Shown here one piece after another: positions 53,844-63,328 of a stretch of DNA of 64,000 nucleotides. The stretch lies in NCBI GenBank assembly GCA_037127315.1, contig JBBBDQ010000350.1:4310001-4374000 (forward strand), written 5' to 3'. Position 1 is the stretch's first letter; each line of letters starts with the position of its first letter. The translations under genes and the position numbers were made by a program. The notes below the pieces were generated by a model. That model did no database searches. It was not told the DNA's origin and saw only the letters and a program-made list of their open reading frames with translations. The stretch is from Ascarosepion bandense. Its lineage: Eukaryota > Mollusca > Cephalopoda > Sepiida > Sepiidae.

Positions 53844-54063
53844 TAGTTAGGAGCCAGAAATAAAGACACGAAGACGGAATAGAGTTAAATAAATATATTA
53901 ACAAATTACACTAGTACAAACAGGGACAACATGTGAAGATCACCAGTGTGACTGTATTAATCCGGCAGTCTGCTGAAATAAACCTCTTTCTCTACAAAGC
54001 AGAAAATGCTGCTTATTTATAGTTTGGAAAAGTTCTTTTGTGCATGGGTAAATTACCATAAGA
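53844..54063 (-). repeat. 5' LTR of the Gypsy element
   Basis: About 220 bp matching 50444-50674 with substitutions and small indels, e.g. 'GCTTATTTATAGTTTGGAA' in both. The visible divergence between the LTRs points to an old insertion. Confidence 0.88.
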
Positions 54064-54560
54064 GAGACAATTATAAAAAATATTAACCTGATCTCCTTTT
54101 ACCATACTAACTTCTTTTAAGCATGATTAATTACTTACCTACGGATGTGCGTTGTGGTGCAGTGGATATCGACTCGGAACGTGAGATCGGGGTGCCGAGT
54201 TCGAATTCCACTTGAATTCATTGCATTCACTTACGCGCAAATACACATGGGAAAGGTACTAATCTGTTTCTTCCCTACAGTTATGGGTTAAATAACAGGA
54301 CAGATTGGGTTCTGTAGCCTTGGTTGGCAACTAATCTACTGCAGATAGCAATGGCTACCTACTGCGGGATAATCATATGCCCAGTCAGTCATGTCTCGAA
54401 AGAGACATGATCGCCCAAGCGTGTATCACGTATGGCACTTAACTGACTGATAATTACTTTATGTTGATCTGATCGCTTTTTATTATGTTGAGTTAACCTC
54501 TTTCTGCCATACTGAGCTGACCTCTTTTTACCGTGTCATCTAAACTTATTTATAAATGGA
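54064..54560 (-). repeat. Inverted copy of the 70-bp repeat family, split by SINE-A
   Basis: The complements of 'GGTAAAAAGAGGTCAGCTCA' and 'AGCGATCAGATCAACATAAA' lie at 54450-54540, and further units at 54080-54140. Confidence 0.75.
54143..54455 (+). mobile_element. SINE-A with target duplication
   Basis: Full length. TAATTACTT occurs just before the head and just after the (CTGA) tail. Hairpin CATGTCTC-GAAA-GAGACATG. Confidence 0.92.
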
Positions 54561-54812
54561 ACTGTGTGTGTGTGTGTGTGTGTTCGTTACCTATAGACTC
54601 AGAAACGGCTGAACCGATTTTCTTGCGAGTGTTCTTTGCTAGGTTTTGTGTCAAGGTGCCCCCAATAAATATCGAAAATCGATAATCGAAAAATCCGGTT
54701 ATAGAAGGAGTGGTCCGATTTTAATCAAATTTGATACACTCATAGTCAAATACATAAGAAACAATATTCAGAAGTTTCAAGGTTGCAGGTCTTACAATAG
54801 TGCAGAAAATCG

Positions 54813-54855
<43 letters not shown>

Positions 54856-55035
54856 CAGTATGTTTGTGTGCGTGTCTGTTTATCTGTCTGTATGTCCTTG
54901 ATACAAAGACACAATTTTTATCCGATTCTCACCAAACTTCACACAAGTATTCTTTAGGCTGTGTCTGAGCTTCAGGACCATGGATTAATTTTAAAGCTTT
55001 CATTACACCCGAGCAACGCCCGGCTATATTGCTAG
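54548..55035 (+). mobile_element. Helitron-like element(s)
   Basis: 5' part 'GACTCAGAAACGGCTGAACC' and a second start after the TA array (54817-54852). The 3' end reads 'GAGCAACGCCCGGCTATATT' then GCTAG (CTAG at 55032-55035) and T. Probably two related non-autonomous copies. Confidence 0.6.
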
Positions 55036-55036
55036 T

Positions 55037-55359
55037 TGTATATACCTGCTTGATGTTTTACGTCCTGATTAAGTATTTGTGTTCGTTACGGATACGTGGC
55101 TGTCTATTCCATCAGAGCAAACTTTTGCTTAGCCCTTTGTCCAGCGTTGATGTGTCATAGTCACACTGGCTGCATATATAATTACTGAGCGTAGTGTGAC
55201 TTATTGGGCTAGGCGATCGTTGGCCATAGAAAAAGATTCACCCACTTTGTCAATGTACCCGTTTTTAATGCTCCTGGGTGGGTAGTCATATGCGTTACCG
55301 GAGAAAAATCTAGTGCTGCAGGTAGTAATAAGATTACATGATACCAGTAGCACACGTCA
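55037..55359. other. No recognised feature
   Basis: Nothing assigned. Confidence 0.3.
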
Positions 55360-56137
55360 GGTGAACCCAATCTGTCCTGTTATTTGACTAATAGCCAGAG
55401 GGGGAAGAGACGCATTATATCATTAAGTAGTAATTAGTGTGGGATCAGTTTATTATTTCATAACAATAGAAAACCGATCCTCCACTTTATGCCCAGTAGA
55501 AGTTTTAATTATGTTTCCGACTGTTATATTCATTCAGTCCTTCAGTCAGTCAGTCGGTTAAGGGCCATACGTGATACACGCTTTGGGTGATCATGTCTCA
55601 AAAGAGACATGACTGACGGGGCAAAAGATTATCCCGCAGTAGGTTGCCATTACTTTATGCGGTAGACTCGTTGCTGACCAAGGCTATAGAACCTAATCTA
55701 TCCTGTTATTTGACTAATAGCCGGAGGGGGAAGAGATGTATTATATCATTAAGTAGCAATTAGTGGGGGACCAGTTTATTACTTCATAACAATAGAAACC
55801 CGATCCCCCTACTTTATACCCAGTAGAAGTTTTAATTATGTTTCCAACTGTTATATTCAGTCAGTTAAGTGCCATACGTGATACACGCTTTGGGCGATCA
55901 TGTCTCAAAAGAGACATGACTGACTGGGCAGGAGATTATCTCGCAGTAGGTTGCCATTGCTTTCTGTGGTAGACTGGTTGCCAGCCAAAGCTATAGAACC
56001 CAATCTGTCTTGTTATTTAATCCATAACTGGAGGGAAGATATGGATTAATACCTTCCCCAAAGGTATTTGTGCGTAGGTGAATCGGCTTCCCGATTTGTC
56101 GTTCCGAGCCGATATCTACTGCGCCACAACACACATC
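55360..56137 (-). mobile_element. Polymeric SINE: SINE-A followed by two X-body units
   Basis: Read on the minus strand: complete SINE-A (56137-55862), module X (55856-55735), SINE body, hairpin and tail (55735-55553), X again (55540-55415), then a body piece ending at 55360. X is the same module as in the dimer at 38.9 kb, with the 'AACAATAGAAA.CCGATCC' stem. So the A-X-body order is a family trait and the X-body unit can repeat. Confidence 0.87.
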
Positions 56138-56138
56138 C

Positions 56139-56295
56139 TTTCCTGCAGTAGGTAACCACTTTTTTTCAGCAGAAGACTATCACCAGCCAATGCTATAGAA
56201 GCCAATCTGTCCTGATATTTAACCCATAACTGGAGAAAGAAAAGATAGATTCATATGTTTTCCAATAGTATTTGTACGTAAGTTAATGCAACGAA
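56139..56295 (-). mobile_element. SINE-A fragment, diverged
   Basis: Body only ('GTCCTGATATTTAACCCATA' on plus). Head and tail missing. Confidence 0.75.
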
Positions 56296-56960
56296 AGTGG
56301 TTTACGAGATGAAAAACATCTGCAGCCATCATTGGACACATAAAACCCAATCAATCAAAACCCTTTTTGTTTTATAGCAACTCCCAATAAGTACATTTTG
56401 TATGACAGATCTACGAATACAAACGAATAGATCGTAGTCAAAGACCTATTTACCAACTAGACGACTATGAAAATATGCTTAGAAATGAAACCTCTTTCAT
56501 AGAATATCTTCACCAGCAACAAACTGGGTCTCTGGTAAGAAGCACCGAGACCTTGAAGTCTTTGAACGAGTGTCACCATCCTAAATTCCAATCTCAACCA
56601 GTCAAAACAGACCAATCATTGTTTTATTGATGTTGTATATAATAGCATCCATCCCACGAGACCATGGATCCGTGAGACCATGGATCTGTGTCCGAAGAAT
56701 TATGCCTTCCCCAGGCCGTTGATTTTTATAATAGATTGGCAGCTGCCCATAAACGTCTCCCTTTCTTTCTGTTGTCTAAGGGAAAGGCAGAGACTAATAC
56801 AGCTTGGCACCGGCGTTGTGGCAAGAGTTGCCAGAACAAAACTGAACATAATATCGTACTCCTTTAGGACTCCAACCCCGATTTTGAATTCAAGGTTTTC
56901 ATTCTACTAGTCTGGTTGCAAATCCTATTATTTACTCACAGTTACTAGTTTTGAATTCAG
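56296..56960. other. No recognised feature
   Basis: Contains a 16-bp near-duplication GAGACCATGGATC at about 56660. No gene seen. Confidence 0.35.
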
Positions 56961-56964
56961 AGTT

Positions 56965-57150
56965 TTTCTAGACTAGAACCCAGTCTGTCTTGCAATTTAC
57001 ACAGAGAGAAGAGAAGGTAGAGAAGAGATGGATTCATCCCTTTCCCAAGGGTATTTGCACGTAAGTGAATGTAATGAACACGACTGGAATTAGAACTCTG
57101 CTCTCGGATTCCCCAATCAGAGCTACAATCGATTACTTTACTGTGGCTCC
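56965..57150 (-). mobile_element. SINE-A-related copy with a different head
   Basis: The SINE-A body ('TTTCCCAAGGGTATTTGCAC' on plus) is joined to a head whose complement starts AGGAGCCACAGTAAAGTAATC, unlike the usual GTGCGTTGTGG. A related head is at 58.6 kb. Confidence 0.65.
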
Positions 57151-57261
57151 TAATAAAAACACTGTTGCAGAATAGCTGACACCCCTCTAGCGCTCTCAAA
57201 GATGGAATGATCTGTGGACCGAAATAGCTATATAAAAAAGATTAATAGCAGTTAGGGAGTC

Positions 57262-57800
57262 AGACTGTCATTGACAGTCTGAGGAGATCGACTGCGTTCG
57301 CCAGTCGTTCACTTTGTCGAACGCTCTGATTTCTGGCGGAGAGGAACCCAGAACCCAGAACCCAGAACCTAGACGAGGCTCCACCTTGTAACGAATCTCC
57401 TTCAGGCTTCTGTTCACGTGGGGAGGTCGTAAATAACTGGAGTGTCATTTGTAGAAGGGTAGAGTCGCATTTGGGGAAAAGCAGACACGAATTGTTGTCC
57501 CAGTTTACGGCACGGTTTTACCCACGTTAATTGGCCTTTTGCCACATCTACCTCGAGTATCTGTTCATGTGGGGAGGTGGTTGATTGGAGTGTCATTGAC
57601 CGCATGAGGGGTCGACTTAATGCGTCAGTGGTTTATTTTCTTTGGACTCTCTGCCCTCGGGTGGAGAGGAACCCAGACGAGGCTCCACCGAAAGGTAGTG
57701 TCTCGTTTGGGGAAAAGCAAATATTAATTTTTTTGTCCGAATTTACGGGCTCGGTTTTACCTACTTTAATTGGCCTTGTGCTGCACATCAGGCTTCGGTG
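57262..57800 (+). repeat. Tandem duplication, two ~300-bp units
   Basis: Unit 1 (57262-57560) and unit 2 (57588-57800) share 'GAGTGTCATT', 'GAGAGGAACCCAGA', 'ACGAGGCTCCACC', 'TTTGGGGAAAAGCA', 'CGGTTTTACC' and 'TTAATTGGCCTT' in order. Unit 1 contains a (CCCAGAA)n expansion. Class unknown. Confidence 0.75.
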
Positions 57801-58094
57801 TGTCATTGACGATAATTATCGGACTGTTCCCTCTGTGACTCTAAAAAACTTAACCTTCCCTCTCTTTTAATTATTATTATTCTATCTTATCTGTGTTTGT
57901 CTTGTTTGTTGGTCGATTGTTTTGTTTTTATGACATATCAAACTCGGCGGGTCATTTATTACCAACTAAATTTTATTTATTTATTGCTGGTAATACCTTT
58001 TTCTTTCAACAATTTATTGTTGTTTTTATATAAGTTTTGTGTCTAGTAATACTTTTTTCTTTTTCGAGTATCAAGATTCATTGGGATTTGTTTT
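57801..58094. other. No recognised feature
   Basis: AT-rich; nothing assigned. Confidence 0.3.
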
Positions 58095-58270
58095 TAAGAG
58101 CAGGGTCCCCAAGTCCTGCCCTGTTATTTAACCCATAACTGGAGGGAAGGGACGGATTAAAATCTTTCCCAAGGGCCCCAGTGCTTAAGGGTATTCAACT
58201 GGAATTCGAACTCAGCTCAATCGATTTCTCTATCCGAGCCGATATCCACTGCACCACAACGCACATCCGT
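58095..58270 (-). mobile_element. SINE-A head and body, next to a 5S-like sequence
   Basis: Complement of GGATGTGCGTTGTGGTGCAG at the right end, then body; the 3' half is missing. Only 8 bp separate its head from the 5S-like sequence, which is in the same orientation upstream. Confidence 0.87.
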
Positions 58271-58278
58271 CACTAAAC

Positions 58279-58396
58279 GTTTACATCACCTGGTATTCCC
58301 AAGCGGTCACCCATCTAAGTACTGACCAGGCTCAACGTTGCTTAATTTTGGTGATCGAGCTAGAACCGGTGTATTCAACGTGATATGGCCGTAAGC
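58279..58396 (-). rRNA. 5S rRNA-like sequence, probable pseudogene or SINE head
   Basis: The minus strand matches eukaryotic 5S rRNA along its full 118 nt: 'ACGGCCATATCACGTTGAAT', 'TTAAGCAACGTTGAGCCTGG' (A-box side of the internal control region), 'TCAGTACTTAGATGGGTGAC' and 'CGCTTGGGAATACCAGGTG'. Changes cluster at the 5' end, after ACACCGGTTCT, and at ATCACCAAAA. A single copy in repeat-rich DNA directly upstream of a SINE-A suggests a retroposed copy or a 5S-tRNA composite head rather than a working 5S gene. Confidence 0.85.
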
Positions 58397-58489
58397 CTGT
58401 CTTGTTTGTACTTAATATTCATTAGTGCGGATATTATGCTGCAGATGCTTCAGCACTTATTATCAAGTATCGTATTGCCACCTAGGCGA

Positions 58490-58625
58490 TACAACAAACA
58501 CATAATAAGGAAGAAAGAAGTGTTGGATTCATACCTTTTCCAAACGTAAGTGAACTTGACTGGAATTCGAACTCGACTCTCGAAATCTTCAACTAGACCG
58601 GCAATCCAGTGCTCCACCGTGCCCC
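58490..58625 (-). mobile_element. SINE-A-related copy with alternative tRNA-like head
   Basis: Minus-strand head GGGGGCACGGTGGAGCACTG, then a GGATTGCCGGTCTAGT segment and B box GAGTTCGAATTCC, continuing into a short SINE-A body. A distinct subfamily. Confidence 0.65.
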
Positions 58626-59460
58626 CATTGGGGTTCTATATGTGATAAAAATATAGCAGGGTATGAGGACACCGCTAGCCAGTCCTGTGGGGTTTGGGGC
58701 ATCACGGACTTGATAGACGGTTGTGATTCGGAAGATTTGACGACTCTTTTAGACGGAAGCATGAAAGAAATCAACGATCACCTCTCGATCAAAACTCCTT
58801 TTGTCTTTTCATCTACGTAGTCTGTTCAAGAAGGCGATATTTTTAACGCATTATAAGCATCCTTTAACAAAACAGAACTCTATTGATTGAACCACAATCC
58901 TGTCTACAATTTGGATAGGCAGGGAAAGAGACAAACAACGTATTAAGTTACCTTGTGAGCTTGAGTAAATGGATGAAAGAACAGCGTATAGGAGAGAAAA
59001 CAAAAACACAAAAGAAGTTGTGGAGACCCATGCGCTCAATTCAATTTTCTGAAGAGACGAAGTAGATAGAATAATAATATTGATAATAAGGGCGTTTGAA
59101 AAATGTACAAAGACCTCTATATTTATCGTCCCTGGTTTAACAGTCGTTCAGCTGCTGTGATTTTAAATTGTTTTTTTTTATTTTAATTTTTTTTTATTTT
59201 ATTGCTTTCAGAGAAATTTATTCATTTCTAGACTTTGTACAATGCAACGTTTATTTCTCTTTTATATAAACGATGGCGTAGAAGGAGTATGTACTAAATA
59301 ACTACGAACAGCATAGTAGAGTGTGTGGGCGCGCGTGTGTATGTGTATCTAGTTGGCGTGTTTATTTGTATATGTGTGTTTTTTCCGCAGTTTGATTTGG
59401 GGACGTTTATAAAAAGTAAGGAAGCATTTGAAGCGGACGTAACTGAGGTCAGGTATGTAG
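58626..59460. other. No gene recognised
   Basis: Nothing assigned beyond poly-T tracts at 59170-59200. Confidence 0.35.
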
Positions 59461-59466
59461 GGATTG

Positions 59467-59555
59467 AATAAAAATACGAAATAAAATAAAAACACTAAAT
59501 AAAATAAAAATACAAAATAAAATAAAAGTACAAAATAAAATAAACATAAAAATCT
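59467..59555. repeat. (AAAATAAAAATAC)-type minisatellite
   Basis: About five units of 18-20 bp rich in AAAATAAAAT. The minus-strand Phe/Leu/Val frame is translated repeat. Confidence 0.88.
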
Positions 59556-60105
59556 CCCAAGGGTCCTCTGACAGGAAAGAGAATTTACGCATGTGCAAAA
59601 GAGAGGCTTCCTGGCGTCAAAAATAAACTCTATCTCTTTTTCTGTTGGACTTTGACTAGTAAAGACGTGCCGACTGTTCGGGAAGGAATTTCCCCAACAA
59701 GAGGTCGTTGGAATAAAAAAAAAATCAGTGTCCAAACTGTCCCTCTAGTGTCTCTGTATCTTTCCTTTTCTCTTTGTCTATTTATTTCAGCGACGAAAGC
59801 TATTCAACAAGTCTTGGATGTTTAGGTGAAAGAATCAACCCAGCAGTAATAGTCATAACATCCATAGGTATGAGCAAACTGACGCAGCCTGTTTTATAAC
59901 TATTTTAGTGTCGTTTATTTTGGTTGAGATGTTTACTAAGTAAATGAGATTTCTTTGTTCAACTGCTGCTTCCTCGAGGACCTTACTTCTCGCAAAAGGT
60001 TCAGAGATGCCTCTCCACAGTACAAGTTCTCTTCTAGAGATGCTAACCTTCAACTTCCAACATTTTTTTTAATATTTGAGAGTTTCATATTTATACTTCT
60101 ATATG
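59556..60105. other. No recognised feature
   Basis: Nothing assigned. Confidence 0.3.
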
Positions 60106-60400
60106 GCAGCGAATGCTGGACAATATCTTCAAAGATGAAGGAGTGACTCGCAGCAACAGAAATCTGGTTCTATAAAAGTTTGCTGAGGGTTCCATGGACT
60201 GAACATGTGAGCAACGACGAGGTTTTGAAGGGAATGAAAACAAAAAAGGAAACTTATAATTAACATTAGGAAGAGACAGTTGAAATTTCTGAGACACGTA
60301 ATGTGGAAGAAGGGCTTGGAGAATCTGATACTCACAGGGCGAATAGAAAGAATGACAGAAGAAAACAGTGCATGACATACTTGATAGGCTTAAACATTGT
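60106..60400 (+). mobile_element. LINE C-terminal fragment, second copy
   Basis: 'YGSECWTISSKMKE', 'EIWFYKSLLRVPWTEHVSND', then 'RQLKFLRHVMWKKGLENLIL' and 'TGRIERM' in shifted frames. The first block includes the GCECW-like segment that precedes the part seen at 6.8 kb. Dead copy. Confidence 0.8.
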
Positions 60401-60611
60401 AAAATATGATATGATGCAGTAATTTGGCTAGAAAAGGAACATTTTTGTATGTTCATAAGCGTTTTACAATAATTTTATTGGCTTAATTTTAAATCTGTAA
60501 TTGTCCATTTCATTTTTAATAGTTTTCTTTAAAATAGTTCTTGTGATGTGTGGTAACATAGGCATTCTTGAGAATATATGCACATGTATACATACATAAA
60601 GAACCAATTGT

Positions 60612-60830
60612 CACAAATCAGTTACCTATATTGGACACACTACCACCTCCTTGAATAGACGGCTTACGTGTCACTTATCAAAAAAGGTGCTATCAAAAAA
60701 CATTTATTAACCCATAATTTAAAAGAAGTCTTAAGAAAAATCTGATCGACAAATATAAAATTTGTTTATTAATATAAATCACAATATCAGAAACATATCC
60801 GAAAGCCCTTATATATTAAACATTTCTCTC
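60612..60830 (+). mobile_element. Penelope-like GIY-YIG endonuclease fragment
   Basis: The plus-strand frame reads 'VTYIGHTTTSLNRRLTCHLS', 'KKGAIKKHLLTHNLKEVLRK' and, after a shift, 'ALYIKHFSPI'. The T-Y-I-G element, the Arg pair and the final block resemble the GIY-YIG nuclease of Penelope-like elements, which nicks target DNA. Broken by at least two shifts. Confidence 0.55.
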
Positions 60831-61145
60831 CTATCACAACCTTGTATTATCCAATAGTGGAAATGGAATACTGAAGTTTTTTTCTTTTTTTTAAATAGAA
60901 AGACGCTTATGCAAATGTGTCGCGTGCAGCGTGTAAGAATGAATGCTTCTTTAAAAAAAAACAACAACACAAAAATGAGGAAAAATAACAACGCCAGAGA
61001 CTAAAACACTCTTGAAAACGGCCATGAAAGTAGCAGGAACTGCTTGGAATAATAAAAATTATGAACAATTTTAATATTCCATAACTCCTACAAAACAGAA
61101 AAATATTAAGATTCTGGAAAGACTGAATAAAAACTAAAAGTTTCC

Positions 61146-61880
61146 TTGTTGCCATATTTAAAGAAAGGTTGCTACCTAAATATACATTACTATATACATA
61201 ATTGGCTCACCAAGATTTATGAAAAGGCTCAAATTTCTTTCCTCAATTTTGATATCGTAGATGTCTATTTTTCTGCTTCCAAAAACCTCCTAGGCGGTTG
61301 TATTAACTTTGCTAAAAATCATGTAGAGATCACCGATAGAGAAATTAAAATTATTTAATCAACTAGAAAATTGGTTCTAACTTTTGATCATTCTGTCTAC
61401 GATAGTTTTGATGTTCCTATGGGGGCATATGATTCAGCCTAGGTTATTGATTTAATAGCTATTTATATACTAGATACCTTAAATAAAAGTATAGACCCTA
61501 AACAAATTAGACTATACCGTGATGACGGCCCTATATTAATTCCTAATTGCAATAGCCCTTAACTAATAGAATCCATAAGAAAATTATAAGAGCTCTTACA
61601 TTTCTACGCTTTAAATTTTGAAGTTTCCTATAATGTAAAAATAGTTAATTATCTAGACATCACCCTTAATCTTAATGACTATCAACCTTATCTCAAAGAA
61701 AATGACACCCCTAGTTGTATTAATGTCCATTCCAACAACTCTAACACTATCATAAAGCAAATACCAAACATTGTTAACACTAGAATTAACCATTTATATT
61801 TCTATCTCAAAATTTTCAACGAAAACAAAAACTTATATAACCAAGCGGCTTCAAGAATAAATTACTATATGAAAAATTAA
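61146..61880 (+). mobile_element. Reverse transcriptase relic of 'YRDDG' type
   Basis: Plus strand: 'KAQISFLNFDIVDVYFSASK' (first catalytic Asp in FDIVD), 'NLLGGCINFAKNHVEITDRE', 'YDSFDVPMGAYDSA', 'RLYRDDGPILIPN' (catalytic Asp pair), 'VNYLDITLNLNDYQPYLKEN', 'DTPSCINVHSNNSNTIIKQI' and 'NTRINHLYF'. A few in-frame stops and no shift seen over about 240 codons. The family is common in invertebrate genomes. I place it tentatively with Penelope-like elements because of the neighbouring GIY-YIG pieces and hammerhead. Confidence 0.78.
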
Positions 61881-61911
61881 TTGTCAAATTCTGAGACATC
61901 TAGTGCGAGAA

Positions 61912-62337
61912 TTTATTTCATTTTATTTTAGCGCGTTTGAATTTAGTGTGTTTGCGTGTTTTAGGTTTTTCATATTGTTTTGTTGAGGGAAAGCTTGTTA
62001 TTTTTTTTTAATAAATATTTCTTCCTGTATCATGAACGTATCATAATCGGCATTTTGGTAGATAGGCATGACTCTGAATTTGCCTCCACAACATTCGTGT
62101 AAGCGTTGGGAAACGTACAATTTCCTGTTATTGGCAAATTTGATGTTACTTCTGTGCAGGACTACTCTTTTATTCAGGCTTTGTGTCACCCCCACGTATA
62201 TTTTTGCGCATTTATCGCATTTTAGAGCATAAAATACGTTTTTACAGTTGCAGCTCAGATTTGTTTTTTATTTCTATCCGAACACATATACATTCAAGAC
62301 ACTATATTCAAACGCGCTAAAATAAAATAAAATATTA
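61912..62337. repeat. Inverted repeat enclosing the minus-strand GIY-YIG
   Basis: Arms at 61912-61950 and 62299-62337 share 'TTATTTTAGCGCGTTTGAAT' in opposite orientation over about 38 bp with few mismatches. Confidence 0.82.
61998..62270 (-). mobile_element. GIY-YIG endonuclease fragment, minus strand
   Basis: The minus-strand frame reads 'LSCNCKNVFYALKCDKCAKI', 'YVGVTQSLNKRVVLHRSNIK', 'NRKLYVSQRLHECCGGKFRV' and 'FMIQEEIFIKK'. The paired Cys residues before YVG and the C-terminal Glu-containing helix fit GIY-YIG domains found at the N-terminus of some Penelope-like polymerases. It faces the RT relic on the other strand, so the locus is rearranged. Confidence 0.72.
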
Positions 62338-62660
62338 CGAACCATTGCAAAAAATAGTATTCCAAGAACAACACAAAGAACTAGATAACTTGTAGAATTG
62401 AAATCAAAACCGCTGAAAACAAAAATATAAAGATGAAATCAAATTTTGCAAGTCAGTGTAAAAAAATTTTCTGGCCAACGAAAGGTGAATGATCCCCAAA
62501 ACGGAAAAGATCTAACGAGCGAGTGAGAAAAAAAAAACTCAACAAACACGCACGCATGTGAACTTTCTGACCTGCTCACCGACCACTTATCTATATATAC
62601 ACGGTATTCTCGTCCGTCACAAGGACAAACGGTTCTCTATATGTAAAGTCACAAGTTTAT

Positions 62661-62704
62661 TCGCCTGAAGAGAGTCAGCTTTGGACTCGAAACACGTGCA
62701 GCGA
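62661..62704 (+). ncRNA. Hammerhead-like motif near the Penelope-like relic
   Basis: Helix I TCGC/GCGA, core CTGAAGA (62665-62671), stem II GAGTC/GACTC placed directly on the core, GAA, then ACACGTGCA. Position 16.1 is C where U is required, so this copy is probably inactive, but the architecture is otherwise complete. Confidence 0.55.
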
Positions 62705-63004
62705 CATAAGTACCATCATGGACACTTAATATATCATACAAAGAGCAAATAATATTAATAATGATAATAACAATAAATCTACATTTTAAACAAAACGTTT
62801 ACGGCTTCCCACACCTTTCTCTTATATATATATAATGCTCTCATTACAATTGAGCTCTTTAGAGAAGAAAATTTTAAAAACAGTTTCCACTTTTGCGATA
62901 TATGCATTACTCTCCAGGAATGAATTGAGTACATTCAGTGACTGGCATGTGCACACACTGCTTATATACAACATGTTAAAATTTCCCTTTTCCGATTTTA
63001 TGCA
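62705..63004. other. No recognised feature
   Basis: Nothing assigned. Confidence 0.3.
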
Positions 63005-63160
63005 CCTATGGCTTAGTGGGTAGCGACTCCGACTGACACCAAATCAGTCGAGTTTCGATCCCGGCCAGAAGCAAATGTAAGTGTTTAGCCACACTGATGA
63101 TCTGTGATACAGCAAAACAGGCTTGTATTTGGATGATTATATATATATATACAAAAACTT
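63005..63160 (+). mobile_element. SINE-B, complete, decayed hammerhead
   Basis: Head 'CCTATGGCTTAGTGGGTAGC' with A box TGGCTTAGTGG and B box GTTTCGATCCC. The core CTGATGA is at 63094-63100 with stem CTGT/ACAG, but GAA is changed to AAA. Ends in a (TA)n tail at 63136-63153. Confidence 0.8.
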
Positions 63161-63328
63161 TTCATATATTATAAATCAGTTTCTATTATTTGTCCAATTA
63201 AACATTTATTTACATGAGAAGTTTTACTTAATTGTTGATGCTAGCTTGAATTTATTTCTGATTCATTTTATTTTATCTGAATTTTAATTTTTCCCTTATT
63301 AGTTATTTTTCTTTTCTTTAGGTATATT
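63161..63328. other. No recognised feature
   Basis: AT-rich lead-in to the satellite. Confidence 0.35.

Larger units (their letters stand above)
50444..54063 (-). mobile_element. Ty3/Gypsy element with both LTRs, RT deleted
   Basis: Two direct LTRs bound about 3.2 kb of interior with the order gag, protease, RNase H, integrase on the minus strand. The ~0.6-kb reverse transcriptase region expected between protease and RNase H is missing, and so is the zinc-binding part of integrase. A polypurine tract abuts the 3' LTR. Stops and shifts occur in all genes, so it could only have moved with enzymes in trans. Its flanks carry inverted copies of the 70-bp repeat family. Confidence 0.88.

Noticed and set aside
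61900..62340. CRISPR-like or regulatory palindrome
   Set aside because: The inverted arms are 350 bp apart and enclose a GIY-YIG relic, which fits a mobile element better. No spaced short repeats are present anywhere in the window.
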